Counted from the first letter of the stretch, positions 19,695 to 30,631 are shown. The stretch: 64,000 nt of DNA from Kordia periserrulae (GCF_003054265.1 NZ_QBKT01000004.1:1-64000); one strand, 5' to 3'. A program made the numbers and translations. Notes: generated from the sequence alone by a model not told the origin.

Positions 19695-22600
19695 ATGAAG
19701 AGAGACATCGCTGTCATAGGGATTTCTGGGAAATTCCCCAAGTCTACTAATGTCCAAGAATTTTGGAAAAACTTAGTAGACGAAAAAGAATTAGTTCACT
19801 TCTTTACGGATGAAGAACTACTTTCAAGAGGAATTGATGCCAAACAACTAAACGACAGCTCCTACATAAAAGCGGCTTCTTTTATAGACACGTACAACAC
19901 GTTTGATTACTCGTTTTTCAAATACACTCCAGACGAAGCCAAATTGATGAATCCGCAAACGCGATTAATGCATCAATTGGTTTGGGAAGGCATTGAAGAC
20001 GCTGGATTGAACTTAGATACATACAACAAAAAAGCAGGTATCTTTTTAGGAGCGAATCGCGATTTAAACTGGAGCGTGTATGCAACATTGGCAGAAGCTG
20101 GAAATGTGGATGCGATGACAAAAGCAAAAATCACGAATCCAAACTTTATGGCATCGTTAATTGCGTACAAGATGAATCTGCGCGGTCCGTGTTATTTTAT
20201 CGACACAGCTTGCTCTACGTCACTAAGTACGGCACATTTGGCATGCAGAAGTTTACTGTTGAACGAATGCGGAACGGCAATTGTCGGTGGTGTTCGCTTA
20301 TTATCACATCATGATAATGGTTACTTGTATGAACCTGGAACGATTGTATCGGAAGATGGAAGCGTACGTAGTTTTGACGCGTCTTCGTCAGGAACCATCT
20401 TTTGTGATGGTGCCGGTGTTGTGGTTTTGAAAAAACTAGAAGAAGCCATCAAAGATAACGATCATGTGTATGCGGTGATCAAAGCTTCTGCGATGAATAA
20501 TGATGGAAGCGCTAAAGGCGGATATACCATGCCTAGCGTGAGTGGACAATCGGAATGTATCAAATTGGCACACAAAATTGCAGGTGTACAACCTACAGAC
20601 ATTACCTATGTAGAAGCGCACGGAACTGCCACAAAAATTGGCGATCCTATAGAAATAGAATCGCTCAACAAAGCATTTAACAATGATAGTACACACAAAT
20701 GCGCTATCGGAACGGTGAAGTCAAACGTAGGCCATGCCGATGAAGCTGCGGGAATTTTGGGACTTATCAAAACGACGCTTTCTATCAAAAACAAAACAAT
20801 TCCAGCAAGTTTGCATTACAATAAAGCCAATCCTGCGATTAATTTTGCGGGCGGACCTTTTTATGTAAATACTAAAACCACTGCTTGGAATCGCATCAAC
20901 AACAAACCCTTAACGGCGGGAATCAGCTCGTTTGGAATTGGCGGAACTAACATTCACATGGTATTGCAAGAAACACCAATCGGTGTGCAAAAAATCGCCA
21001 CTCCTGAAGCATCGTATCAAATCAGATATTCAGCGGATAGTCTTTCAGCATTGGAAAACTTTGAAAAAGCTTTACTCGCGCACATTCATGAACATCCAAC
21101 AGTAAACTTAGGCGCGCTGGCTTATACCTTACAAGTAGGAAGAAAACAATTTGGATTGTGCAAAGCGTTTGAAGTGAAAACCAAAGCAGAACTGATTGAA
21201 AAACTCTCTGACAAAAGAATAAAAACCAAAGAAGTCAAAGAAAAGCAAGACTTGATATTTATGTTTTCTGGGCAAGGTAGTCAGTACGTTGGCATGGGGA
21301 AATTTCTATACGAGCACTTTTCTTCGTTCAAAACTACGATGGACGATGGTTTTGCAACACTATTTCAAATCAACGGAATCGATTACAAAGCAATTTTATT
21401 CGATACTGCGGATACAGAAAAAATCAACGAAACAAAATACACACAACCCATCTTATTCTTATTTGAATATGCATTGGCAAAACTCTTTATTGAGCTCGGA
21501 TTACAACCAAACGCCATGATTGGTCACAGTTTGGGCGAATATGTAGCAGCAACCATCAGTGGCGTATTTACGTTGGAAGACGCGCTTCAAATTCTGTGCA
21601 AACGCGCCAATTTAATGTACACGGTTGCAAAAGGAAGCATGTTGAGTATCAGTGCTAACAAAGAAACACTTGATAAAGCGTTATTTGCGAATGTATCAAT
21701 TGCAACCATTAACTCACCAAATTCCTTTGTAGTTTCTGGAACGGATGATGACATTCAGAAAGTTGTCAATGAATTACAGGCAAAAGACATTCAACATGTA
21801 GTGCTAAAAACATCACACGCGTTTCATTCTTCCATGATGGAAGCCATTGTGGCAGAATTTGAAACAGCACTTCAAAAAATCACGCTTCAAGCACCAACAA
21901 TTCCGTTTGTATCTAACAATTCTGGCGAATACATTACAACAGAAGAAGCGAGTTCAGCAAGTTATTGGGCAAAACACATTGTAAATACGGTCGATTTCAA
22001 AAAAGGAATTGAATTCTTGCAACAACAAAACAACGGATTGTTCTTAGAAATCGGCCCAGGAAGAACATTGACGACATTTTTCAACCAATGCAATACAACT
22101 GGCGACAAAAATGTAGCGATTAATACGATTAAACATCCAAAAGAAACGGTTGACGAGCGTACGCACTTCTTGCATCTTTTAGGACAAATTTGGCAGCACA
22201 AGTTTGACATTGATTGGAATGCATTCTACCAAGGAAACATTCCAAGTAAAATAGCATTGCCAACCTATTGTTTTGATACGTACGACTTTCCAACGAAAGT
22301 TTCTATTGACGAGCAATTAAAAAGTCAAAACATCAACTTAGGCGCAGAGCAACCAACAAGCACTTTACAAGTCGCAACGTGGAAACAGGAAACCAAAGTA
22401 TTTGAAACACCTAAAAATTTTGTAGGTAAAACATACATCGTGTTTTGTGATGAAAGCAACGTAAACAATGAACTCATCGCTTTATGGAAACTAAATGACA
22501 TTCAGGTAATTACGGTGAAGAATGGTGCGGAATTTAAACAAATTTCTGAAACACAGTATCAAATCAATCCGACTGAAAAAAGCAGTTTAGAAGCACTAAA

Positions 22601-24077
22601 ACAAGCATTTGCAGCAGCAGGAATCGTAGTTGATAAAGTAATTTTCTCTTGGAATAACGAAACACCTGAATTCAATTTTGAAAAAGACAATTTTGAAGCG
22701 TACAATCAACAATTTTCAACGGTATTGGAATTCATGCGTACGTTTGAAATCAATACGCTTGAAAATGACGCGCACATTGTGTTGCTTACAAACAGCAATG
22801 CACAAGTAACAGGCGTTGATACTCTAAAAGGTACTAACAATCACACGAGTATTTTGTTGCGTGTGTTGGTGCAAGAAGCGAGTCACATTCAAGCCACACA
22901 TATTGATGTCGATTTTGATAAAAAAGTTGATATTGACCAGCTTCACAAAGAAATTCACCATACGGCAGATTATTACAAAGTTGCCTACAGAAACGGAAAA
23001 CGCTGGATTCCAACCTACGAAAACCTAGAAACAGACATCGAAGTTGAAAACACAAGCTTTTCAAGCGAAGGAGTTTATATGATTACAGGCGAATTAGGCA
23101 CGGTAGAATTTGAATTCATCAAACATGTAAAAGAAACCTACAAAAGCAATTTCTTCTTAATTGGGAAAAATATTTTGGATGAAGCATACGCTGAAAAAAT
23201 TGCAGCATTGCAAGCAATTGCTAACGGAAGTTTTGCGTTTGCCAAAGGTGATGTTTCAGATTTGAATTCGCTAGAAACAATCGTTGCCAACATAGAAGCG
23301 GAGCACGGTGAAATTAATGGAATTATTCACGCTGCACGTTTTCAATCGAGAGAACATTTCTTGGTTTCTTCGACGACAAAAAACTCAATTCACAACCATT
23401 TTTCAGTAAAAGTAAATGGTTTGGTGAACTTATATAAAATATTTAAAAACAAAGAGTTAGGCTTTTTGAAAGTTTTTTCAAGTCTGTCCGCAAAATTAGG
23501 AGGCGTTACCTTTGGCGCGTATGCAACTTCCAATGCATTGTTAGATGAAGTAGCTATCGGATTGTTCGCTGAAAAAACTAACGTTTCTGTATTTAATTTT
23601 GACAAATTAGGAACAGAAGATACACAAATTTCAGTCACAGACATCATTGAAAATATTGAAAAATCGACTGCTTACACAAGTGAATCACAATTCATCATTT
23701 CGCGTAGAAATCTCAATCAATTTGAAGATAGAGCCACATTAAACGAAGACAACCAAGAAGCACGTTTCGAAATCAACAGAACACAATTAGACACACAATT
23801 TACTGCCGCAAAAACACCTACGGAAGAACGTATTGTAGCTTTGTTTGAAGACTTATTCGGTCAAACAGGCATTGGCACGGAAGACGATTTCTTTGCGCTT
23901 GGCGGCGATTCATTAAAGGGAATTTCATTAGTCAACAAAATCAACAAGGAATTCTCTATCAAACTCACACTGTCGGACTTTTTCAATAATGCCACCGTAA
24001 ACGAACTCGCATCATTGATTGACAACAGAAAATGGCTAGCAGAAAAGCCAACCACCAAAAACGAAATATTCATATAA
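19695..24077 (+). CDS. PKS 1, module 5: KS-AT-KR-ACP, KR degenerate
   Basis: A 1460-residue cis-AT polyketide synthase that starts directly at the KS (KRDIAVIGISGKFP), without a coiled-coil or TubC docking domain. The KS has its active cysteine at 173 (DTACSTS), VEAHGTAT and SNVGH. The AT has FSGQGSQ, GHSLGEY with serine 612, and HAFH at 708-711, the malonyl-CoA signature. The ketoreductase region (about 900-1330) keeps the catalytic-looking SSLSA and GAYATSN, but its nucleotide-binding loop reads TGELGTVE (from 1131) where the other two KRs here have TGGLGSLG and TGGLGIVG. Two glycines are replaced by glutamates, so the KR may be inactive and leave a beta-keto group. ACP serine is 1406. No DH or ER is present. 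The tail WLAEKPTTKNEIFI closely resembles that of NRPS 3 and probably docks to the TubC domain of NRPS 3, 21 bases downstream. Confidence 0.95.
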   Translation: MKRDIAVIGISGKFPKSTNVQEFWKNLVDEKELVHFFTDEELLSRGIDAKQLNDSSYIKAASFIDTYNTFDYSFFKYTPDEAKLMNPQTRLMHQLVWEGIEDAGLNLDTYNKKAGIFLGANRDLNWSVYATLAEAGNVDAMTKAKITNPNFMASLIAYKMNLRGPCYFIDTACSTSLSTAHLACRSLLLNECGTAIVGGVRLLSHHDNGYLYEPGTIVSEDGSVRSFDASSSGTIFCDGAGVVVLKKLEEAIKDNDHVYAVIKASAMNNDGSAKGGYTMPSVSGQSECIKLAHKIAGVQPTDITYVEAHGTATKIGDPIEIESLNKAFNNDSTHKCAIGTVKSNVGHADEAAGILGLIKTTLSIKNKTIPASLHYNKANPAINFAGGPFYVNTKTTAWNRINNKPLTAGISSFGIGGTNIHMVLQETPIGVQKIATPEASYQIRYSADSLSALENFEKALLAHIHEHPTVNLGALAYTLQVGRKQFGLCKAFEVKTKAELIEKLSDKRIKTKEVKEKQDLIFMFSGQGSQYVGMGKFLYEHFSSFKTTMDDGFATLFQINGIDYKAILFDTADTEKINETKYTQPILFLFEYALAKLFIELGLQPNAMIGHSLGEYVAATISGVFTLEDALQILCKRANLMYTVAKGSMLSISANKETLDKALFANVSIATINSPNSFVVSGTDDDIQKVVNELQAKDIQHVVLKTSHAFHSSMMEAIVAEFETALQKITLQAPTIPFVSNNSGEYITTEEASSASYWAKHIVNTVDFKKGIEFLQQQNNGLFLEIGPGRTLTTFFNQCNTTGDKNVAINTIKHPKETVDERTHFLHLLGQIWQHKFDIDWNAFYQGNIPSKIALPTYCFDTYDFPTKVSIDEQLKSQNINLGAEQPTSTLQVATWKQETKVFETPKNFVGKTYIVFCDESNVNNELIALWKLNDIQVITVKNGAEFKQISETQYQINPTEKSSLEALKQAFAAAGIVVDKVIFSWNNETPEFNFEKDNFEAYNQQFSTVLEFMRTFEINTLENDAHIVLLTNSNAQVTGVDTLKGTNNHTSILLRVLVQEASHIQATHIDVDFDKKVDIDQLHKEIHHTADYYKVAYRNGKRWIPTYENLETDIEVENTSFSSEGVYMITGELGTVEFEFIKHVKETYKSNFFLIGKNILDEAYAEKIAALQAIANGSFAFAKGDVSDLNSLETIVANIEAEHGEINGIIHAARFQSREHFLVSSTTKNSIHNHFSVKVNGLVNLYKIFKNKELGFLKVFSSLSAKLGGVTFGAYATSNALLDEVAIGLFAEKTNVSVFNFDKLGTEDTQISVTDIIENIEKSTAYTSESQFIISRRNLNQFEDRATLNEDNQEARFEINRTQLDTQFTAAKTPTEERIVALFEDLFGQTGIGTEDDFFALGGDSLKGISLVNKINKEFSIKLTLSDFFNNATVNELASLIDNRKWLAEKPTTKNEIFI

Positions 24078-24098
24078 CCCATACATCAAGGTATCAAT

Positions 24099-27000
24099 AT
24101 GGAGCACCTTATAAAATCTTTACGCAGTAAAGGAATTTACATATCGTACGTAGAAAACAGTCTTAAAATCAACTTTGACGGAGATGAAATTCCTGCAGAT
24201 GTTTTACAAGAACTGAAAGAACACAAACAACAACTGATTGACTATTTGAAGCTTATCGGAAAAGACAACGATTATGTTGCCATTCCAAAAGCGGCTTCGG
24301 CTGAAAAATATCCGTTGTCTTCTTCGCAAAAACGTTTGTGGATTGTAAGTCAAATAAAACAAGCTTCTGTGGCGTACAATATGCCGTTTTCAGTGCCACT
24401 TTCGAGTGATTTTTCAGATAAAAATGTACTGGAAAAATCAATTCAATACTTGATTGAACGACACGAATCATTGCGCACGGTTTTTAAATTGGAAGATGAT
24501 GGCGAAGTATATCAATACATCATTCCTGCGGAAGATTTTAACTTTCAGATGGATTATCGCGATTTTTCTAACGAAGAAAACACCGAAAAAGCACTACAAA
24601 ACTACCGAAAGCAAGATGCGTTGACAGCTTTTGACTTGGAAAATGGACCACTATTTCGAATTTGTTTCTTCAAACTTTCGGAAGAAGCGTATCATCTGTA
24701 TTACAACTTGCATCACATCATTACCGATGAATGGTCGATGGAAGTGTTGATGAAAGATATCTTAAAATCGTACGAAGCATTCAAAAGAAACGAATTACCA
24801 GAATTACCAGAACTTAAAATACAATACAAAGATTATGCAACATGGCAACGCTCACAATTGGAAGGAAACGGATTCAACGAAAGCGGAAACTACTGGAAAA
24901 CGCACTTGTCAGGCGAATTGCAAACGCTCAACTTGCCAACGGAAAACCTGCGTCCTAAATCAAAAACCTACAACGGAAACGTTCTCACAGCATACTTAAA
25001 AAAGGAAACTAGCGAGCGCATTCGTGAAGCAATCCAACAACGCGGCGGAAGTCCGTTTATGTTGCTGATGAGTGTTTTTAAAAGCTTGTGTTATCGCTAC
25101 ACAGGACAAACCGACTTGTTGATTGGAAGTCCAATTGCAGGAAGAGACCACGCCGATTTGGAAAATCAAATTGGATTTTACTTAAACACGATTGTCCTTA
25201 GAAATCAGGTAGATAGCAACGGAACTTTTGGCGATTTTTACGAAGAAGTTAAGAAAAATGTGTTGAATGCGTATTCGCATCAAGCGTATCCTTTTGATAA
25301 ATTGGTAGAAGAAATCAACGTCAAGCGTGATGTGAGTCGTAATGCGGTTTTTGACGTTTTGCTGGACTATCACAAATCGTTCAGTCTGACTATTGAAGAT
25401 GAGCGTTTAGGCACGATTGAACAATCGGAAGCCAAACCTGTAAAGTATGATATTGAATTGCACTTTTCAGAATGTGAAAACACCTTGGGCATCAGTTTCC
25501 ACTACAACACAGATATCTATGAAGAAGCGATGATTCGTCAATTCATGACGCATTATGCGCACTTTTTAGACCATTTAGAAGCGAATTTTGATAAAAACAT
25601 CAACGAAACTATTTTGCTTTCTGAAGCGGAACAAACAGCATTCATCCAAACGTTGAACAATACCTTAGTGACGCTTGACGCGAATGAAACGGTTGTTGAC
25701 CATTTAGCAAAACAACAACAATCCATTCCACTGCAAGCGGCAATTATCAGTGAAGAAAACACACTAAGCTACGAACAATTTGCATCGGAAGTTACCAAAC
25801 TCGCAAGCTTCCTACAGCAAGAATACAACATTCAAAAAGGCGATCGTATTGGAATCAAAATGGAGAATTCTGAACACATTCCAATTGCCTTACAAGCCAT
25901 TCTAAAAGCAGGTGGCGTTTTTGTGCCGATTGACCCAAAATACACTTCAGAACGAGAGCAATTCATCATTGAAGATTCTCAAATGAAGCTGATGATAACC
26001 ACAACCGATTTCATGTTTGACTTCATGGAATATGATTTGGAAATCTTGACGGTTGATATTGAATACTTGCCAGAAAACTTTGAAATAAAAGCATTACCAA
26101 GTATTTTACCAACTGACGACGCATATATTATTTACACTTCAGGTTCTACAGGAACACCAAAAGGCGTGTTGGTAGGACACGAATCGCTGCTCAATTATTT
26201 GTTATGGGCGAAAGAAACCTATGTTCAACCACAAGCAACTCCAATCTTCGGATTGTTTACTTCCATCTGTTTTGATTTAACGATTACAAGTCTGTTTTTA
26301 CCAATAGTTGCTGGCGGAAGTTTACACATTCTCGATAGTCGAAAAGATGTAACTAACAATTTGCAAACCTATATAGAAACGGGAATTTCTACGATTAAAT
26401 TAACACCAGCGCACATCAGTGTATTAGGTTCGTTAAACGTTCAAAGTGAAGCTTTGCAAGTAGCAATTGTTGGTGGTGATGCCTTGAGCAATCATCAAGT
26501 AGCAATCTTAAAAGACATCAATCCTGATATAAAAATCTATAACGAATACGGTCCAACAGAAGCAACGGTGGGTTGTATCGTCAAAGAAATCAAATCAGCA
26601 GACGAAAAAATCTACATCGGAACGCCAATTGCAAATACGCAAGTGTATATTCTTAATGAGCATCATCAATTAGTACCAAAAGGTGTTTCGGGCGAAATTT
26701 GTATTGGAGGAAAAGGATTGGCAAAAGGCTACGTGAATACTGTTGAATTGACCAATGAGAAATTCATCACAAATCCTTTCAATTCCTCAGAAAAAATCTA
26801 TAAAACAGGCGACATCGCAAGTTGGAGTTTTGACAATGAATTGGATTTTAAAGGTAGAAAAGACCATCAAGTAAAAATCAAAGGATTCCGTATCGAATTA
26901 GGTGAAATAGAATATCACTTACATCAACACGAAAACATCAAAGAAGCAACCGTTATTGTAAACGATTCGGAAGCTGAAAAAACACTCGAAGCGTATATTG

Positions 27001-30000
27001 TTGGAAATACAGAACTGAATGTAAAAGACATTCGCGGATTCTTAGCCAACAAACTTCCAGAATATATGATTCCGCAATACTACCATCAATTGGAAGTGTT
27101 GCCGCTAACGAACAATGGAAAAGTTGACCGTAAAGCGTTACAGCAAATCAACAATAAAATAAAAACCGACGAAGAAGTATTCGTAGCAGCTTCTACGCCA
27201 ACGGAAGAAACAATTGTGTCGATTTGGAAAGAAGAATTTGGCTTGGAAGCTATCAGCGTTACTACAAGTTTCTTTGACTTAGGAGGCGATTCTATTCGTG
27301 CGATTCGTGTGTTGAGTAAAATCAACAAAGTACTGCAAACCAAACTAGACGTTGCCGATATTTTTGAAGCGCCAAGCATTCAAGAACTAGCTGCCAAACA
27401 AAAAGTCAGTCAAAGTTTATACTCAGACGAGGAAAAAGAAGCAATTATTGCCACTTTTGAAACCTACAAAAACGATTTCATCGCAGATGAAAGCATTGAA
27501 GATGCCTATCCGATGAGTGACATCGAAATCGGAATGTGTTACAACTACATCATCAACCGAGAGCAAAGTGTATATCACGATCAGTTTTTATATCCGATTT
27601 ACATTCCAGTTTTCGATTTAGAAAGGTTCAATCGCGCGTTGAATTTAATGGTGGCAAAGCACGATATCTTACGCACATCGTACAACATTGACACCTACAA
27701 AACACCGTTGCGCTTTATACACAAAAGCTTAGAAGTTTCGGCGGCGTACGAAGACATTTCACACTTAACAAAAGATGCGCAAAGCACGTATGTCAACGAT
27801 TTCATGACGACAGAACGCAAGGAAGTTCCGTTTGAAATTACGAAGCCAGGCTTGTGGCGCATGAAAATATTTAAGCTCAATGCGGAAGAGCAAATCTTAC
27901 TCTTTCAATTCCATCACGCTATTTTAGACGGTTGGAGTAGAGCTTCGTTGATTACAGAATTGAACAATATCTATTTCAAGCTTACGGAAAATGAGGCGTT
28001 TGCACCAGAAGTCTTGCCAATGACGTACAAAGATTATGTGATTGACCAAGAATGTCTAAAACAAAGTAATGCCTTGCTTTCGTATTGGGAAGAAACTTTG
28101 CACGATTACAAACGTTTGGATTGTTTTTCAACTGAAATCGAACATGAAAGTACCAAATTACACCTAACAGATGCCACATTTGACAAACTAGAAACCTTTG
28201 CGGCAACACATCAAATTAGTACCAGAGCGATTTGTTTTGCGGCGTATATGTTCACGTTGAGAAGTTTATCGTACAATACCGACATTCTTACAGGTTTGGT
28301 GACCAACGGACGTTTGTTGGAAACGCACGGAGACGAAGTATTGGGTTGTTTCCTAAACACCACGCCGTATCGTTACAACGGTACAAATGATACCTTGTTA
28401 TCATTTACCAAAAATATTGACGAAAAACTCAACATTCAAAAGCGTTACGAGCGTTTAAGTTTGGCAGAATTGAACAGACGCTTTGGAAAAGACGAAAACC
28501 GTCACAATCCGTTTTTTGACAGCTTATTCATCTATGTAGATTTTCACATTTACAAAAAAGCTGAAAAGTCTGTAGACGAAATGGCATCTAAAGACGAGCG
28601 CATTTTAGATGTTTCTCGCTTTGAGTTGAACAATACCTATTTAGACGTATTGGTAAGTCCAACCGATGACGGAATGGTCGTAGAATGGAATCGCTCTCGC
28701 AAGTTGGTTTCTGGCTTGACGAACAAGGAATTGACAGAAATCTACATGTCGTTCATTCAAAACATATTAAAAGATGAAACGAAGAGTATCGCTGCTGTGG
28801 CAGACTTGTTGGCGGATTCGCAATTAGAAAGCATTCAGAAAGTAAATGATACAAAACTAGCACACGATGCTTCAGAAACCTTCGTAACGAAATTTGCAAA
28901 ACACGTAGCGGAAACTCCGCAAAGTGACGCGTTAACATTTAATGGAAACACGTACACATATCAAGAATTGGATGAAAAATCAAATCAATTTGCGAATTAT
29001 CTCATTCAAGAACACGGCGTACAAGCTGGAAACTTAGTAGCGGTGCATTTGCCACGAACAGAAGCACTAATCATGTCGCTACTCGCGATTGTAAAAGCAG
29101 GCGCTGGATACATTCCGTTAGACATTACGTATCCGCAACACAGAATTGATTTCATTGAAAAAGATACTGAATATGTGTTGCGCATTTCAACAGAAGTCAT
29201 TGCCGATTTTGAAGCGAAGCAAGCACACATCTCAACCGATGCGCCAACAGGAATTGAAGTTTCTCCTTCGTCAATCGCATATATCATTTACACGTCGGGA
29301 AGTACGGGAAATCCGAAAGGTGTTGTGTTAGAACATAAAAATCTTAATGCATTTGTCAATACGATTGACGCACAATTAGATTTTGAAAACGCCACTCGAA
29401 TTGGCGCAGTGACCAATACATCTTTTGACGTTTCGGTAGTAGAAATATTTGGTGCGTTGGCACACGGAAAACAAATCATTCTTTTTGGTGACGAACAACT
29501 TTCGGACACAGAAAAATTCATGCAGACGTTAATAGACGAAAAAGTACACGTATTGCAAATCACGCCAACGCGTTTGAGCATGATTAAAGAATATTTGTAT
29601 GATGTGCCTGTGGGCGAATTACAACACTTAATCGTAGCAGGAGAAGCCTTCCACAACGATGTACATGAAAACTTAGCGCGTTTGTCATACTTAAACATTC
29701 GAAACGCGTACGGTCCAACAGAAGCAACGGTGTATGCAACGCAAGAAAAATTAACGCCACAAACGGAATTGACCATTGGAAAACCATTGCAAAACGTAGA
29801 AATCTTTGTGGTGAATCAAAACAATGAAGTACTTCCAATGGGCGTTACGGGCGAAATTTGCATTGCAGGTGAAGGCGTTGCACGCGAATACTTAAATCTA
29901 CCAGAATTGACAGCACAAAGCTTTGTAACACATCCGTTCAAAGAAAATGAGCGCATGTACAAAACAGGCGACATTGGCTACTGGAATGCTGATAACAACC

Positions 30001-30620
30001 TCGTGCATTTAGGACGCATTGACCATCAAGTAAAAGTCAACGGACATCGTATTGAATTAGGCGAAATAGAAAGTGCCTTACTCACCAAAGAAACCATAGA
30101 AAAAGCCATCGTACTGATTCGAAAAACAACTGATAATTCCAACGAATTGGTAGCCTATATTGTTTCTTCAGGAGAAGAAAACAGCAAAGAACTTCGTGAG
30201 CATTTACTGCAGCAAGTGCCGCAATACATGGTACCAAGTCATTTTATTGCTGTTGAACAAATTCCGTTACTCATCAGTGGAAAAGCCGATCGAAAAGCCT
30301 TGCAAGCGATGCACGGCGACCAAATTGCCTCTGATGTGGCGTATGAAGCGCCAGAAACGGACGTAGAAATCAAGTTGGCGGAAATTTGGGCAACGTTGCT
30401 CAATAAAGAAAAAATTGGTGTAAACGATGACTTTTTTGTGCTTGGCGGAAACTCCTTAAAAGCCATTTCATTCATCAACCAACTCAATCACAACTTCGAT
30501 GTAGAAGTGAAACTAGCGGACTTTTTTAGATACGCTACGATTCGAGAATTGGCAACACATATTCAAAACAAACAATGGCTGGCAGAAAATACAGCCTCAG
30601 AAAACGAAGTGATCATATAA
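24099..30620 (+). CDS. NRPS 3, modules 6-7: TubC dock-C-A-T-C-A-T
   Basis: A 2173-residue synthetase. A TubC-like docking domain (1-50, LIKSLRSKGIYISYVENSLKI) is followed by C1 with HHIITDE at 205-211, glutamate in place of the usual glycine; this C must accept the PKS 1 product. A1 (core YTSGSTGTPKG near 680) reads D-L-T-K-I-G-E-V, one change from the asparagine code. T1 reads GGDSIRAI with serine 1065, the form usually seen before an epimerisation domain. However, the next domain is directly a condensation domain (HHAILDG at 1272) whose start, YPMSDIEIGM with VYHDQF, is of the D-donor type. A2 (core near 1732) reads D-V-V-Q-I-A-A-V, which I cannot assign; its A10 lysine is in SGKADRK. T2 serine is 2119. 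The tail is WLAENTASENEVII. NRPS 4 starts 11 bases later. Confidence 0.95.
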   Translation: MEHLIKSLRSKGIYISYVENSLKINFDGDEIPADVLQELKEHKQQLIDYLKLIGKDNDYVAIPKAASAEKYPLSSSQKRLWIVSQIKQASVAYNMPFSVPLSSDFSDKNVLEKSIQYLIERHESLRTVFKLEDDGEVYQYIIPAEDFNFQMDYRDFSNEENTEKALQNYRKQDALTAFDLENGPLFRICFFKLSEEAYHLYYNLHHIITDEWSMEVLMKDILKSYEAFKRNELPELPELKIQYKDYATWQRSQLEGNGFNESGNYWKTHLSGELQTLNLPTENLRPKSKTYNGNVLTAYLKKETSERIREAIQQRGGSPFMLLMSVFKSLCYRYTGQTDLLIGSPIAGRDHADLENQIGFYLNTIVLRNQVDSNGTFGDFYEEVKKNVLNAYSHQAYPFDKLVEEINVKRDVSRNAVFDVLLDYHKSFSLTIEDERLGTIEQSEAKPVKYDIELHFSECENTLGISFHYNTDIYEEAMIRQFMTHYAHFLDHLEANFDKNINETILLSEAEQTAFIQTLNNTLVTLDANETVVDHLAKQQQSIPLQAAIISEENTLSYEQFASEVTKLASFLQQEYNIQKGDRIGIKMENSEHIPIALQAILKAGGVFVPIDPKYTSEREQFIIEDSQMKLMITTTDFMFDFMEYDLEILTVDIEYLPENFEIKALPSILPTDDAYIIYTSGSTGTPKGVLVGHESLLNYLLWAKETYVQPQATPIFGLFTSICFDLTITSLFLPIVAGGSLHILDSRKDVTNNLQTYIETGISTIKLTPAHISVLGSLNVQSEALQVAIVGGDALSNHQVAILKDINPDIKIYNEYGPTEATVGCIVKEIKSADEKIYIGTPIANTQVYILNEHHQLVPKGVSGEICIGGKGLAKGYVNTVELTNEKFITNPFNSSEKIYKTGDIASWSFDNELDFKGRKDHQVKIKGFRIELGEIEYHLHQHENIKEATVIVNDSEAEKTLEAYIVGNTELNVKDIRGFLANKLPEYMIPQYYHQLEVLPLTNNGKVDRKALQQINNKIKTDEEVFVAASTPTEETIVSIWKEEFGLEAISVTTSFFDLGGDSIRAIRVLSKINKVLQTKLDVADIFEAPSIQELAAKQKVSQSLYSDEEKEAIIATFETYKNDFIADESIEDAYPMSDIEIGMCYNYIINREQSVYHDQFLYPIYIPVFDLERFNRALNLMVAKHDILRTSYNIDTYKTPLRFIHKSLEVSAAYEDISHLTKDAQSTYVNDFMTTERKEVPFEITKPGLWRMKIFKLNAEEQILLFQFHHAILDGWSRASLITELNNIYFKLTENEAFAPEVLPMTYKDYVIDQECLKQSNALLSYWEETLHDYKRLDCFSTEIEHESTKLHLTDATFDKLETFAATHQISTRAICFAAYMFTLRSLSYNTDILTGLVTNGRLLETHGDEVLGCFLNTTPYRYNGTNDTLLSFTKNIDEKLNIQKRYERLSLAELNRRFGKDENRHNPFFDSLFIYVDFHIYKKAEKSVDEMASKDERILDVSRFELNNTYLDVLVSPTDDGMVVEWNRSRKLVSGLTNKELTEIYMSFIQNILKDETKSIAAVADLLADSQLESIQKVNDTKLAHDASETFVTKFAKHVAETPQSDALTFNGNTYTYQELDEKSNQFANYLIQEHGVQAGNLVAVHLPRTEALIMSLLAIVKAGAGYIPLDITYPQHRIDFIEKDTEYVLRISTEVIADFEAKQAHISTDAPTGIEVSPSSIAYIIYTSGSTGNPKGVVLEHKNLNAFVNTIDAQLDFENATRIGAVTNTSFDVSVVEIFGALAHGKQIILFGDEQLSDTEKFMQTLIDEKVHVLQITPTRLSMIKEYLYDVPVGELQHLIVAGEAFHNDVHENLARLSYLNIRNAYGPTEATVYATQEKLTPQTELTIGKPLQNVEIFVVNQNNEVLPMGVTGEICIAGEGVAREYLNLPELTAQSFVTHPFKENERMYKTGDIGYWNADNNLVHLGRIDHQVKVNGHRIELGEIESALLTKETIEKAIVLIRKTTDNSNELVAYIVSSGEENSKELREHLLQQVPQYMVPSHFIAVEQIPLLISGKADRKALQAMHGDQIASDVAYEAPETDVEIKLAEIWATLLNKEKIGVNDDFFVLGGNSLKAISFINQLNHNFDVEVKLADFFRYATIRELATHIQNKQWLAENTASENEVII

Positions 30621-30631
30621 TCTCAACCATA

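Noticed and set aside
19695-24077. Trans-AT polyketide synthase
   Set aside because: All three PKS modules carry their own AT with GHS[LI]GEY and HAFH.
27400-27920. Dual condensation/epimerisation domain in NRPS 3
   Set aside because: The extra N-terminal HHxxxxxGD motif of dual C/E domains is absent between the carrier and the C domain.
30575-30631. Earlier start for NRPS 4
   Set aside because: It would overlap the end of NRPS 3 and add 19 residues before a clean TubC-like start at the ATG 30632.
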